NCBI GenBank assembly: GCA_963781665.1
Contig: CAWAGA010000002.1
Span: 2,108,001 to 2,172,000, forward strand
DNA: 64,000 nt
Source: JAJYIW01 sp963781665
GTDB taxonomy: Bacteria > Chloroflexota > Anaerolineae > Anaerolineales > Anaerolineaceae
Reading direction: 5' to 3'
Shown: piece after piece, positions 1 to 9,348 of the stretch
How the letters are laid out: each line of letters opens with the position of its first letter
Position numbering within the stretch: the stretch's first letter is position 1
Program-made: the position numbers and the translations under genes
Notes under the pieces: generated by a model
Database searches by the model: none
What the model saw: only the letters and a program-made list of their open reading frames with translations
Told to the model about the DNA's origin: nothing

Positions 1-2
1 CC

Positions 3-1815
3 GCAGTCTCTGTAGGCAGTAATCAAGTCGATGCATTTGTCGACAGCCTCCCTTCCTGGACCAGTGTTTCACCTGAAAAAATCGAAAATAACGGGGTCCA
101 GACTGGAGCAACGCCGGCAATATCCGAGGAGAGCAGCCCAGCAGGGGAGCTTTTCACCTGCACCTCGACTCAATACAGTATCACTAAAAACCCCAGTGAG
201 ATTGCCATGTATAACCCTGATGCTTCGGTCTTATGGCCTGGAGCCTTGATTCGCGGCAGCTCGCATTTGCAAGATGGTTCTCTCGAGTTGCTCGCTGTGA
301 GTCGGGAGAAACGAGCTCCATTAGGTATCTCAATTCAGGGTGGTGGCGTGCTGGGAATTCAAAGCGGAGTCAGCACCATCGTCGATCAACCCGTCGGCAG
401 TACGATCCGCGAAGGCATCAACCAGCTCGTTGCTAACGCGCTTGGGAGCCAATGTTGCCGTAGGCGCAGGTTTTAGCTCCTTCACTTCGGTTGAAAGCTA
501 CAGCAGCACCCAAACCCTGCTCAAACTTGGCCTGGACGCCCGTTACCTGAGCAGCGCCGTATCCGCAAACCTCAACTTCAATAAAGACGTTGACCAGCAC
601 ACGTTTACGGCCTACTTCATCCAACGCCTTTTCACCGTTTCCATCGACTTACCCGAGAAGCCTTCATCGCTGTTTACCAGCAGCATGACGGCAGACGAAC
701 TGCAGAGCCTGGGCGTCAGCCCCGATAATCTACCCCTTTACATTGACAGTGTGTCCTACGGGCGCATTTTGATGTTTTCATTTACTTCCAGCGAAAGCCG
801 CCAAAAGATCGCGGCCGCCCTGGAGTATTCTTATAACTCGCCTCTCGGTGGAGTCGATATCTATTCTGCTGCCGAATTGCAAAAAACACTCAGCAACGCC
901 CGTATTGAGGTTTTCGCGCTTGGCGGGCCTAACGCCGGCGTGCAGAACTTGATTCGGGAAGGCAATCTGGTTTCTTACTTTGAAGCGCCTCTTGCAATCA
1001 ACCAGGTTGAACCGATTTCTTTTACGCTGCGCAATCTGGGAGACAACCGGCTTGCCAGCGTCGCAAACACAACCGATTACAACGTCAAAGAATGCAAACC
1101 GGCTGTTAGCGCTTTACCCCAACCGGATCATTGGTGGCCTGCCAATGGCACTGGTAAAGATGTCGTGGGTGAGGTGGATCTGGGTGGTTTTAGCGGTTCG
1201 TATGGCGCTGGTTGGAACGGACAGGACGCATCCAATAAAGCATTTGTCCTCGACGGCACTGGTCAATATCTGAACACTTATCCTATTCTGGAGGTGGTTC
1301 CAACCGATGGCGCTTTCACGGTCAGCGCCTGGATCAATCCGCGGGCGGTCAAAGACGTTTACACCATCATTAGCCAGATCGGTGGGCAGATGTCAGCCGG
1401 TGATTTTGCCTTCAGGGTCCATGCCGGCAGGCTACAGCTCTTCCGGCGCCCAAGCGATAACAGCCAGTCGGTAGACGTCGTTGAGACCACAAAAGCTGTG
1501 ATCCCTGTCAACCAATGGTCCCAGGTCATTGCTGTATACGGGAGCAGCGGTGGTGGGAGCAATATGAGCCTTTACGTCAATGGCAAACTCGTTGCAGATA
1601 CTGTAACGCAGAGTAGTTATTCTGTCTCCCAACCGCGCCCTGATACGGACTTGACTATGACCAGAATTGGTTCGTCTGAATTGAATGGGGATGCGGCCGC
1701 AAACCGCAGGGATCCATTCAACGGCTCGATCGACGAAGTATTGGTCTTCAACCGGGCTCTCTCCAGTGCTGAAGTGCAGGTTATGTACCAGAATTTCACC
1801 CAATATAAGCCTTAA
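3..1815 (+). CDS. Cholesterol-dependent-cytolysin-like protein with C-terminal LamG domain (5' partial, frameshifted)
   Basis: The reading frame is open from base 3, so the N-terminus and any signal peptide lie outside the window. The first ~365 residues follow thiol-activated cytolysins (pneumolysin type) domains 1-3: a block around WPGALIRG (bases ~236-260), RAPLGISIQ, the YFIQRLFTVSID strand, the LYIDSVSYGR block (~736-770), an ALGGPNAGVQNLI region and the STDY-like NTTDYNV end (~1072-1090). These proteins oligomerise on membranes into large beta-barrel pores. The domain 4 that carries the Trp-rich undecapeptide and binds cholesterol is absent. From ~1129 (HWWPANGTG) to the end there is instead a LamG/concanavalin-A-like fold. 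One extra G in GGG at 444-446 shifts the frame; dropping it gives NALGANVAVGAG across the join. Membrane activity is inferred from the family. Confidence 0.8.
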
Positions 1816-1851
1816 TGATTGCAGTAAAATGTGTTAACGATAAGGAGTGAA

Positions 1852-2256
1852 ATGACAACCGGCAAACATACACCTGACACTATCGATGAGTATATTGCCA
1901 ATTTTCCACCAGGTATTCAAGAGATTTTGGAAAAGATCAGGGCCACAGTTCATCTGGCAGCGCCGGAAGCAGAAGAGACAATTAAATATGATATGCCGAC
2001 CTTTACCTACACAGGGAATTTAGTGCATTTTGCTGCGTTTAAGAAGCATATTGGATTTTTTCCTCCGCCTACTGGATTGCTTAAATTCAAAGATGAGCTA
2101 TTGGCTTACCAGGGGCCTAAAGGGTCATTAAAATTTCCATTGGATCAGCCCATACCATACGACTTAATCAGCGCAATCGTAACCTTCAGGGTTAAGGAAA
2201 ATTTGGAGAAAGAAGAAGCCAAAAGGGCAAAAAAGAAAGCATCTACAAATCAGTGA
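1852..2256 (+). CDS. DUF1801 (YdhG-like) small protein, copy 1
   Basis: This 134-residue protein belongs to the DUF1801/YdhG-like family, whose biochemical role is not settled. The family pattern is clear: an N-terminal IDEYIANFPP stretch, LEKIRATVHLAAPEAEETIKY, a central HFAAFKKHIGFFPP core and a C-terminal PYDLISAIVTFRV helix, followed by a lysine-rich tail. I chose ATG 1852 because TAAGGAG sits just upstream (1841-1847); a GTG at 1831 is in frame but lies before that SD. A second member lies at 5766-6152, with the same core but clearly diverged, so the two are not a recent duplication. The next gene starts one base after the stop, suggesting co-transcription. Confidence 0.8.
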   Translation: MTTGKHTPDTIDEYIANFPPGIQEILEKIRATVHLAAPEAEETIKYDMPTFTYTGNLVHFAAFKKHIGFFPPPTGLLKFKDELLAYQGPKGSLKFPLDQPIPYDLISAIVTFRVKENLEKEEAKRAKKKASTNQ

Positions 2257-2257
2257 G

Positions 2258-3121
2258 TTGGATAAGAGTTTGAATAAAGGTCAGACAAACAAGCTGCTGG
2301 GATTTCCGGATGACGCCCGCTTATTAATCATCAACGCCGATGATTTTGGGATGTGTAATGCCGTCAACGAGGCCATTATCCCGGTGCTGAAAGCAGGTGT
2401 GGTCCGTTCTACGACCTTGATGACGCCCTGTTCCTGGGCTTTTCACGCCATCCATTTCCTCAAAGCTCACCCCGAGGTTCCCTTTGGGGTACACCTAACG
2501 GTTATCTCAGACCCCGAATTTTACCGCTGGGGGCCAATTTCATCCTCTAAAAAAGTGCCATTTCTGGTCGACGAAACCGGTTATTTTTACCGCTTTGACC
2601 GCATGCCTGAATTATTGGTTCACATTAAATTGAACGAGCTCGAAGCGGAATTTAGAGCGCAGATTGAAACCGTACTGGCTGCTGGACTCTCACCCACTCA
2701 CCTGGATTGGCATGCATTACGGATTGGGTCCAGAGTCGATCTGATGGATTTGATGCTTATGCTGGCCAGGGAATATGGCCTGGCCCTGCGGGTAATCGGG
2801 CGAGCATTTATCGAAAAGGTCCACAATCTGGGTTTGCCTGCCAATGACTTTGACTTCCTCGATAGCTACCTCATTTTTCCGGAGGATAAACCAGCCCGCT
2901 ATGCTCAACTCCTGCACGACTTACCCGCGGGATTGAATGAGTGGGCAGTCCATCCTGGGCTTGATACTCCAGAGCTGCTGGCGATCGAACCCGAAGGCAA
3001 CCACGTGCGCCAGGCAGATTTTGATTTCTTTACTTCCCAAAAGGTAAAAGAAATTATAGACGCAGAAGGCATCATCCTCCTGGATTACCGCTCCTTGCAG
3101 AGGGTTTGGATTGACATTTAG
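2258..3121 (+). CDS. YdjC/ChbG-family carbohydrate deacetylase
   Basis: This 287-residue protein matches the YdjC family of metal-dependent deacetylases acting on N-acetylated oligosaccharides such as chitobiose. The N-terminal INADDFGMCNAVNEAI motif carries the Asp-Asp metal/catalytic pair. THLDWHALR (~150) carries the metal-binding His, and EWAVHPGLD (~228) is the conserved HPG segment. Length is normal for the family. The start is uncertain: TTG 2258 immediately follows the upstream stop and TTG 2270 is also possible; neither has a strong SD. No sugar transport genes are adjacent, so the substrate is unknown. Confidence 0.82.
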   Translation: MDKSLNKGQTNKLLGFPDDARLLIINADDFGMCNAVNEAIIPVLKAGVVRSTTLMTPCSWAFHAIHFLKAHPEVPFGVHLTVISDPEFYRWGPISSSKKVPFLVDETGYFYRFDRMPELLVHIKLNELEAEFRAQIETVLAAGLSPTHLDWHALRIGSRVDLMDLMLMLAREYGLALRVIGRAFIEKVHNLGLPANDFDFLDSYLIFPEDKPARYAQLLHDLPAGLNEWAVHPGLDTPELLAIEPEGNHVRQADFDFFTSQKVKEIIDAEGIILLDYRSLQRVWIDI

Positions 3122-3340
3122 ATTATGCCCGGGCATTAAATATGCTCTCATATCGTTTTGAGCTGACCTTCTTTAAACAACCTGATAACAAAGGGCTTGA
3201 TTAACACCGGGGAGCCTTGATTTTGCCAGGCTGCTTAATTAACGCAAATCTTCCCGATTGAATTAAAATCTTTGAAAATAGAAAAAGGTTTCCCTCTACC
3301 CGTCAGTCATTCAAAAATTCTTCTGCAGGGTAGATCACCC

Positions 3341-3553
3341 ATGCGTATGGTTGTTAGATTTTCAGAGTAGACCTTTTTTTCGCCGGATGTCGATGAAGTT
3401 TGTCGTCACGCTCAGGAATTAGGGGCTGTGATACCGGAGCCGCAAGCAAACCTACCGTGGGGCGGTCTTGCTTTTGTTTTAAACGACCCGGATGGGAATC
3501 GAGTCGATATTGCCGGTAAGATTCAAGTTGGTGAGCCAGCGCAAAGACTATAA
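3341..3553 (+). pseudogene. VOC (glyoxalase/bleomycin-resistance) family remnant
   Basis: Reading from ATG 3341, this frame gives the C-terminal half of a VOC-family protein: DVDEVCRHAQELGA, then LPWGGLAFVLNDPDGNRVDIAG, a classic final beta-alpha-beta-beta segment. An in-frame TAG at 3368-3370 interrupts it ten codons in, and the N-terminal half of a normal ~120-residue VOC protein is missing. The upstream 220 bases (3122-3340) hold no gene that I can recognise, only AT-rich sequence and a short ATGCCCGGGCAT palindrome at 3124-3135. I read this as a decayed gene. Confidence 0.6.
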
Positions 3554-3685
3554 AAGACATTGATAAGAGTTAAATGACAGGCATAAATGCAAAAATGAAG
3601 GCTTGAAGAACGAGTTTTATGATACGTTTTTTCTGTATCCATGCCATAATTTATCAAGGAATGCGAAAGAAAATCGATCATAATT

Positions 3686-4210
3686 TTGTTAAATACACAA
3701 GAAGAGCTATCAAATGAGGCAGTCAATGAACTCCACAACCAAGTCCTACTCCCCTTTTTCCTGATCACCTTTATTTTTTCCTGGTTTTTCTGGGCGATCG
3801 ATGTACTGACATCCAAGAACGTATTTACACTACCTTTTTCTTATATGGTTTTCTTCGTAATTGGTGCTCACGGGCCATTGGTCGCTTCGCTGGTTATGAG
3901 TTACAAATCGGATGGTTGGAAGGCGGTCAAAGCATTGATCTGGTCAGGAATTAATCTGCGCATGAAGCCAATCTGGTGGTTTGGGGCGCTATTCTTTCAT
4001 ACAGCCATTAATACGTCGCTCTCACTTTTCCCTCCAATTGTAAAGTTCAGCGGTGAAAATCAGATCGGTATGACTTATCTGATGATTGCCTACGTCCTTT
4101 GCGCAGGAGCTATTGTCTTCGTAAAGTGGCGCACATTTTTTCCAGGACGATTTATGGCTGGCGATCATGATCTGCAGGTAAAGCCATCCTCACCCAATTT
4201 GGGCGGTTAA
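3686..4210 (+). pseudogene. CPBP-family membrane protease with the catalytic core deleted
   Basis: The 174-residue product begins like a CPBP (Abi/CAAX-type) intramembrane protease: a hydrophobic segment PFFLITFIFSWFFWA, then GAHGPLVASLVMSY, which is the conserved loop after the second helix. It ends with FHTAINTSLSLF, the family's late H-x3-N motif, and one more helix. The central ~100 residues, including the EExxxR glutamate pair, are missing, and the two halves are joined in frame at WWFGALF/FHTAINT. Normal members have 220-300 residues. The likely start is TTG 3686. The protein cannot be an active protease of this family; it is either a deletion pseudogene or a repurposed membrane protein. 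Confidence 0.6.
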
Positions 4211-4259
4211 TAGTTCGATTTTAGAAAAATAAAAAAACTGGAATCTCACAGGTGATCGC

Positions 4260-5738
4260 ATGGACCAGGTATATTTGCTGACAGCGTTTCAATTGGCAGC
4301 CGCAATCCGTAATCGAGAGATTTCGTCGCAGGATGTCGTTGAAGCATTCATCGGTCAAATTACAAAATACAATCCAAAAATAAATGCCGTCGTTACCTTG
4401 GATCAAAAAGGGGCAATCCAGAAGGCGCGGATGGCGGATGAAGCGTTGGCTGATGGCGAATTATGGGGACCGCTGCATGGCGTTCCGATAACCATCAAAG
4501 ATGTTTTCGAAACCGCAGGTTTGCGTACTACAAGCGGCTTCAGATCTTTGTCCGATTATGTACCCAAGCAAGACGCGGCAGTTGTTGCCCGCCTGCGATC
4601 GGCCGGGGCGATCATTTTAGGCAAAACCAATACCCCTGAATTGGCTAACGATGAACAAACCAATAACCCTCTCTTTGGGAGAACCAATAACCCGTGGAAT
4701 CTTGACCGAACGACTGGTGGAAGCAGCGGGGGTAGTGCGGCTGCGGTCGCAGCAGGATTTACGGCATTAGACGTTGGCAGTGATATCGGTGGATCCGTCC
4801 GAAACCCCGCTGCTTTCTGCGGAACCTTCAGTTTAAAACCGACAGATACGCTGGTTCCGTTTAAGGGCCATATCCCCCCTCCTCCTGGCGTAACCGGAAG
4901 AGGGCTACTCCGACAGTTCCTATCGCCAGGACCGATCGCTCGCTCCGTATCAGACCTGAGACTGGCGCTGAGCATTATCGCTGGTCCACTCGATGATCAG
5001 TGGGAAATACCGCCCATCGTTCTCGACCCACCCCCTATGGTGCCAATCAGCCACCTGAGAATTGCCTGGAGTGATGATTTCGGTCTGATTGTCTCATCAG
5101 AAATTCGCTCGGCGCTAGCTGGATTGGCACAGCAGTTATCTCAGGCCGGATGTATCGTTGAAAAATGTAATCCGCCTGATTTCGATTTCAACCGGGCAAT
5201 TCAAATTTATGGTTTGCTCAAAGAAGCTGCTTTTACGATTCGATCGTCTCCCCTTAACCTCCCCCGTTTCCTATGGCGCATGGTTTCGGGATTCATCCCC
5301 AGTTCGAATCCAATCACGCGTGGACTGATAAAGGGGGCTGGGGCAAATATCAAGGATTATGCTCTGGCCTTATCCGAACGCGACATTCTAATCGCCAGGA
5401 TGGAAAAATTCATAATGAATTGGGATGCATGGATATGTCCAGTAGCCACGTGCGTCGCTTATCCCCACATAGACAGCAGTAATCTACTAAAACAACTTTC
5501 TGCCAGGATCATGGTTAATGGTCAATCAATCCCATATATCCTGGCGACCAGTTTTTATACCAGTCCATTCAATCTCACCGGGAATCCGGTCGTTGTTTTA
5601 CCATTTGCGAAATCAAACGAAGGAATGCCAATAGGCTTACAGCTGGTGGGTAGACGTTGGCAGGATATGAAATTGTTGAATGCCGCTGAAGCACTGACAG
5701 AAGTTACCGGTCCGTTTAAACCACCACCTGGATATTGA
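4260..5738 (+). CDS. Amidase (amidase-signature family)
   Basis: This 492-residue enzyme belongs to the amidase-signature family (GatA, fatty-acid amide hydrolase, 6-aminohexanoate-cyclic-dimer hydrolase types). The Ser-cisSer-Lys triad is visible: Lys in HGVPITIKDVF (~80), the glycine/serine-rich TGGSSGGSAAAVAAG stretch (~150-165) and the nucleophile region GSDIGGSVRNPAAFCG (~175-190). No gatB or gatC lies nearby, and the C-terminal half (FNLTGNPVVVLPF) resembles stand-alone amidases, so a role in tRNA amidation is unlikely. The substrate cannot be told from sequence. It is followed after 27 bases by a DUF1801 gene. Confidence 0.85.
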   Translation: MDQVYLLTAFQLAAAIRNREISSQDVVEAFIGQITKYNPKINAVVTLDQKGAIQKARMADEALADGELWGPLHGVPITIKDVFETAGLRTTSGFRSLSDYVPKQDAAVVARLRSAGAIILGKTNTPELANDEQTNNPLFGRTNNPWNLDRTTGGSSGGSAAAVAAGFTALDVGSDIGGSVRNPAAFCGTFSLKPTDTLVPFKGHIPPPPGVTGRGLLRQFLSPGPIARSVSDLRLALSIIAGPLDDQWEIPPIVLDPPPMVPISHLRIAWSDDFGLIVSSEIRSALAGLAQQLSQAGCIVEKCNPPDFDFNRAIQIYGLLKEAAFTIRSSPLNLPRFLWRMVSGFIPSSNPITRGLIKGAGANIKDYALALSERDILIARMEKFIMNWDAWICPVATCVAYPHIDSSNLLKQLSARIMVNGQSIPYILATSFYTSPFNLTGNPVVVLPFAKSNEGMPIGLQLVGRRWQDMKLLNAAEALTEVTGPFKPPPGY

Positions 5739-5765
5739 GGTATTCGTCGAGGATAAAAAAATATC

Positions 5766-6152
5766 ATGGACTCTAAAAACCAGGTCTTTTCGGATATTGA
5801 TCAGTACATATCCGCATTCCCGGCGGACGTTCAAGAAAAACTGCAAAAAATAAGAGAGACGATCCGAACTGCGGCTCCGGCAGCGCAAGAGGCGATCAGC
5901 TATGGTATGCCGGCTTTTCAATTACAGGGGATCCTGGTGTATTTCGCAGCTTTCAAAAACCACATCGGTTTTTTCCCTACCCCTTCGGGGATCGAGCAAT
6001 TTAGAGATGAGCTTTCAGCCTACGAGCCGTCAAAAGGTACGGTCAGATTTGCCCTGGACAAGCCTGTTCCGTACGACTTAATCAGCAGGATCGTCACATT
6101 TAGAGTTACTGAAAATCAAGAAAAAGCGGCAGCCAGAAAGAAGAAAAAATAA
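5766..6152 (+). CDS. DUF1801 (YdhG-like) small protein, copy 2
   Basis: This 128-residue second DUF1801 protein shows the same landmarks as the copy at 1852-2256: IDQYISAFPADVQEKLQKIRETI, AQEAISYGMPAF, VYFAAFKNHIGFFP and a C-terminal PYDLISRIVTFRV, ending in a lysine tail. ATG 5766 is the first in-frame start. The function of the family is not established. The 200 bases between its stop and the end of gyrA (6153-6353) contain no convincing gene. Confidence 0.8.
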   Translation: MDSKNQVFSDIDQYISAFPADVQEKLQKIRETIRTAAPAAQEAISYGMPAFQLQGILVYFAAFKNHIGFFPTPSGIEQFRDELSAYEPSKGTVRFALDKPVPYDLISRIVTFRVTENQEKAAARKKKK

Positions 6153-6353
6153 GCTGCTTTTGAACATGCCGAAGCGCACCCAGCGCAACATCCTACCGGA
6201 AAATATCTCCATTCCGATTGACCCGCCGTCCGCGGGTGCGTTCCGCCCGCGCCGTTTTACGAAAGTCGGGGAAATTTGTGCAGCGGAAAACCCACCTATC
6301 TCTATTATCGACCGGCAGAAAGTGGCGTGCTGGCTTTACCAATGAGAGCTGAT

Positions 6354-9329
6354 TTATTCACTTCCCTTTGGCTTTGGTTTGCTGGTATTTGGCTTCCTGG
6401 TCTGCGGTCGACGGGTTGGTGGTTCAGTCTCGGCAAGTAATGAAAGTTGTTCGGAATCGGGTTTGGCTTTGGTCCGGCCCCTGGGTTTGCGTGACGGCGG
6501 CGATTCTGTTTGAGAAGGTTGACCGGCTCGCTTGCGGGGCGGCTTCTGTGTTGGTGGGGTTTCTAACAACTTAGGGCTGGACGATGCTGTGGTTTTCTTT
6601 GCTTCAACCTTAGATTTCCGCTGACGGCTTGATGCAGGTTTTGCAGCAGCAGCTGCAGCTTTTTCTACAGCTGGCTTGGCGGTCTTTGTCCGGATGGTGG
6701 AGGTTGACCTCTTTCCCTTGGCTGCTTTGTCCGGTTTGGAAAGTGTTTCTATCTTTTTAGCGGTTCTCTTTCCCCTGGCCGGTTTTGGCTCGCTTTCGCC
6801 CGGGATGTTCTTTTCACCGGCATTCACAGCTATGGCGGCAATGGTTTCGTCCCCGAACAGCCCGTCAAACCTGGCAATGATGCTTTCGCCGCGGCCGGCC
6901 CGAGCAGCACCAGGCAGGTCCGTGACAGCCAGGCGCAGGCGTTTGCCCTTTTGAGAGATCAAGTCGACCCAATCACTTCCAGTCGCTACGGTGCAAGCGC
7001 CTGGCAGGCCGGAGGCCGGGTTAGGTTTCATCGCCTGGACACCCTGGCCTGCTCTCCCTTGAAGCGGGTATTCAGATAGGTTAACCCTCTTAGCGAAGCC
7101 TTTATCCGTCACCAGGACGACGTAGGCATCATCCAGGTCCTTCGCTTCGAAGGCGGCTGCGGATAGGATTCGATCTCCTGCAGCCAGTTTGATCGCCGCT
7201 ACCCCTCGGGCACTGGGTGTGGCCTGTGGGTTCACAGTGTTGGCTTCGAACCGCAGCGCCCGGGGATCAACCTTCTTCGCCAGGTTACCAGCGGTGAAGA
7301 TCATCACCTGAGCCTGGTCGGTCAAGGCGCTGGCCAGTACGAGCCGGTCTTCGCTGTTTTCCAGGCCAATCGCAGCGCCCCAAGCCCCCCCAGAATGGGC
7401 TGTAATCACGTCTGCAACCCTGGTACGCTTAATGCTGCCAGACTGGGTGACCATCACCAGGATCTTTTTTTCGTCTACCCGGCTGATACCCACCAATTCT
7501 TCATCTCGATCCAGCCCGATATCTGTAAAGCTGCCCCTCATGGGCAGTCTACCTACATTGTCGATCCATAACCGCCCCCGGGTGGATACCAACAGGACGT
7601 TATCTTGAGGCGCTGCTTCAATTTTGGCCAGCGGTGTTTCGACTGCCCGAATCGAGGCTTTTCCCGGTTGGATAGTATCTTTGTAGCTGTCGGCATTGGA
7701 GCGGACCACACCTGAAGTGGTGAACAAGACCACCTGGGGTTTTTCGGGGACCAGTAAATCGGCCACGGTGACAGTCTCTTTGTGGCCAGATTCATTTTCT
7801 ACGATGATTGTTCGCCGTGGGGTCGGGTATTTTTCGTTGATCTCATTCATGTCGGCGATGATCAAGGCCAGGCGTTTGGGTTCGGATTTCAATAACTCGA
7901 TCAAGGCTTTGATGCGTGTATCGAGATCTTTTTTCTCGTCCTGCAGTTTACGCACTTCCAGATTAGCCAGACGGCGCAGCTGCATATCCAGGATTGCCTG
8001 GGCCTGGATGTCGTCGATTTTGAGAAGTTTTTTCAGGTTGGTTTTGGCGGTATCGACGTCCCTGGATTTCTTGATGATGGCAATGACCTCTTCGATCGCG
8101 GCCAGGGCTGCCAGCAGACCGTTGACGATATGTACCCGGGCCTCAGCCTTTTTCTTTTCGTATTCCGATCGGCGGACGATGACGTTCAGGCGGTGTTTGA
8201 TAAATGCGATCAAGATTCGCTGCAGCGACATGATTTCCGGGTACATATTGCCATCGTCGTCGATATTGAGCACCAGGTGGTTGCAAGATAAGGTTGTCCG
8301 CAAGTAAGTGTAAGAAAGGAGGGCTTCGAGAGCTTCCTGGGGGTCGCAGCCCCGGGCAACCTCGAAGACGATCCGTAAGCCGTCTTGGTCCGATTCGTCC
8401 ACCACGTCGCTGATCTTGCCAGCTAACCGGTCTTTTTGTTTGGCAATTCTTTCCAGGATGGTAGTTTTTGAGACCTGGAATGGGATTTCGGAGATGATAA
8501 TCTGGGTCTTGCCATTCCGTTCGATGTCCGCCTTAGCCTGGCAAATCAGCGGGGAGTAGCCGGTCTCGTACGCCGTGCGGATCATATCCGTCACGCTGTC
8601 GTCCTTGGCGTCCTTGCGATAACGGAAGAGCAGGCCTCCGGTGGGCAGGTCTGGTCCAGGGATGAACTTCATCAGCTCGTCAACTGTGATGGTGTCGCGC
8701 TTGGCCCACTTCTCAGCGATGTGGGCAACTGCCTGGCAGATCTCATTCAAATTATGGGGCAAGATGTCGGTCGACATGCCAACGGCAATGCCAGTGGTGC
8801 CGTTGATTAGCAGGTTGGGGATTCGCGAAGGGAGCACGGTTGGTTCTTTGAGCGTTCCATCGAAGTTCTCAGCGAAGTCGACCGTGTCATTATCGATGTC
8901 AGCCAGCATCAGCTCGCCGGCCGCAGAAAGTTTTGCCTCAGTATAGCGCATTGCAGCTGGGGAATCGCCGTCAATCGAGCCGAAATTGCCCTGGCCTTTG
9001 ACCAGGGGGACGCGCATGGCAAAATCTTGCGCCAGGCGGGTCAGAGCGCCATATACACTCGAATCGCCGTGAGGATGATATTTACCCAATACCTCACCCA
9101 CGATACGAGCGCACTTTAAAGTTTTACCTGAAAACCACAGGTTCAACTCTCCCATGGCGAAGAGGATACGGCGCTGCACCGGTTTCAGGCCATCGCGCAC
9201 GTCGGGGATGGCCCGGTCGAGGATGGTCTGTTCGGCGTAATCCACCATTGAAGATTCAACGACTTCCCCGATGTCTTTACGCGTCAGGGAGCGCGGGTTT
9301 TCCGTCGTTAGGATTGTGTTTTCAGTCAT
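6354..9329 (-). CDS. gyrA: DNA gyrase/topoisomerase IV subunit A with a long basic C-terminal tail
   Basis: This 991-residue subunit is the DNA breakage-rejoining half of a type IIA topoisomerase. The N-terminal core is clear: RDGLKPVQRRILFAM, the GNFGSIDGDSPAAMRYTEAKL active-site region with the catalytic tyrosine in RYTEA, then the tower and coiled-coil. The beta-pinwheel domain follows, with a degenerate GyrA-box-like QGRAGQG rather than a perfect QRRGGKG. Residues ~838-991 form an extra low-complexity tail rich in Lys, Arg, Pro, Ala and Thr, resembling histone H1. gyrB ends 19 bases upstream on the same strand, so the two are one operon. Gyrase versus topoisomerase IV cannot be decided from this pair alone. 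Confidence 0.9.
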   Translation of the reverse strand: MTENTILTTENPRSLTRKDIGEVVESSMVDYAEQTILDRAIPDVRDGLKPVQRRILFAMGELNLWFSGKTLKCARIVGEVLGKYHPHGDSSVYGALTRLAQDFAMRVPLVKGQGNFGSIDGDSPAAMRYTEAKLSAAGELMLADIDNDTVDFAENFDGTLKEPTVLPSRIPNLLINGTTGIAVGMSTDILPHNLNEICQAVAHIAEKWAKRDTITVDELMKFIPGPDLPTGGLLFRYRKDAKDDSVTDMIRTAYETGYSPLICQAKADIERNGKTQIIISEIPFQVSKTTILERIAKQKDRLAGKISDVVDESDQDGLRIVFEVARGCDPQEALEALLSYTYLRTTLSCNHLVLNIDDDGNMYPEIMSLQRILIAFIKHRLNVIVRRSEYEKKKAEARVHIVNGLLAALAAIEEVIAIIKKSRDVDTAKTNLKKLLKIDDIQAQAILDMQLRRLANLEVRKLQDEKKDLDTRIKALIELLKSEPKRLALIIADMNEINEKYPTPRRTIIVENESGHKETVTVADLLVPEKPQVVLFTTSGVVRSNADSYKDTIQPGKASIRAVETPLAKIEAAPQDNVLLVSTRGRLWIDNVGRLPMRGSFTDIGLDRDEELVGISRVDEKKILVMVTQSGSIKRTRVADVITAHSGGAWGAAIGLENSEDRLVLASALTDQAQVMIFTAGNLAKKVDPRALRFEANTVNPQATPSARGVAAIKLAAGDRILSAAAFEAKDLDDAYVVLVTDKGFAKRVNLSEYPLQGRAGQGVQAMKPNPASGLPGACTVATGSDWVDLISQKGKRLRLAVTDLPGAARAGRGESIIARFDGLFGDETIAAIAVNAGEKNIPGESEPKPARGKRTAKKIETLSKPDKAAKGKRSTSTIRTKTAKPAVEKAAAAAAKPASSRQRKSKVEAKKTTASSSPKLLETPPTQKPPRKRAGQPSQTESPPSRKPRGRTKAKPDSEQLSLLAETEPPTRRPQTRKPNTSKPKPKGSE

Positions 9330-9348
9330 AGTTCACTTTGATTTGTCA

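Noticed and set aside
6160..6345. 61-codon plus frame between DUF1801 and gyrA
   Set aside because: No SD, no recognisable motif and a short length; treated as non-coding.
7696..8307. 203-codon plus-strand frame inside gyrA
   Set aside because: It is antisense to a clear gyrase A gene and its composition has no family pattern.
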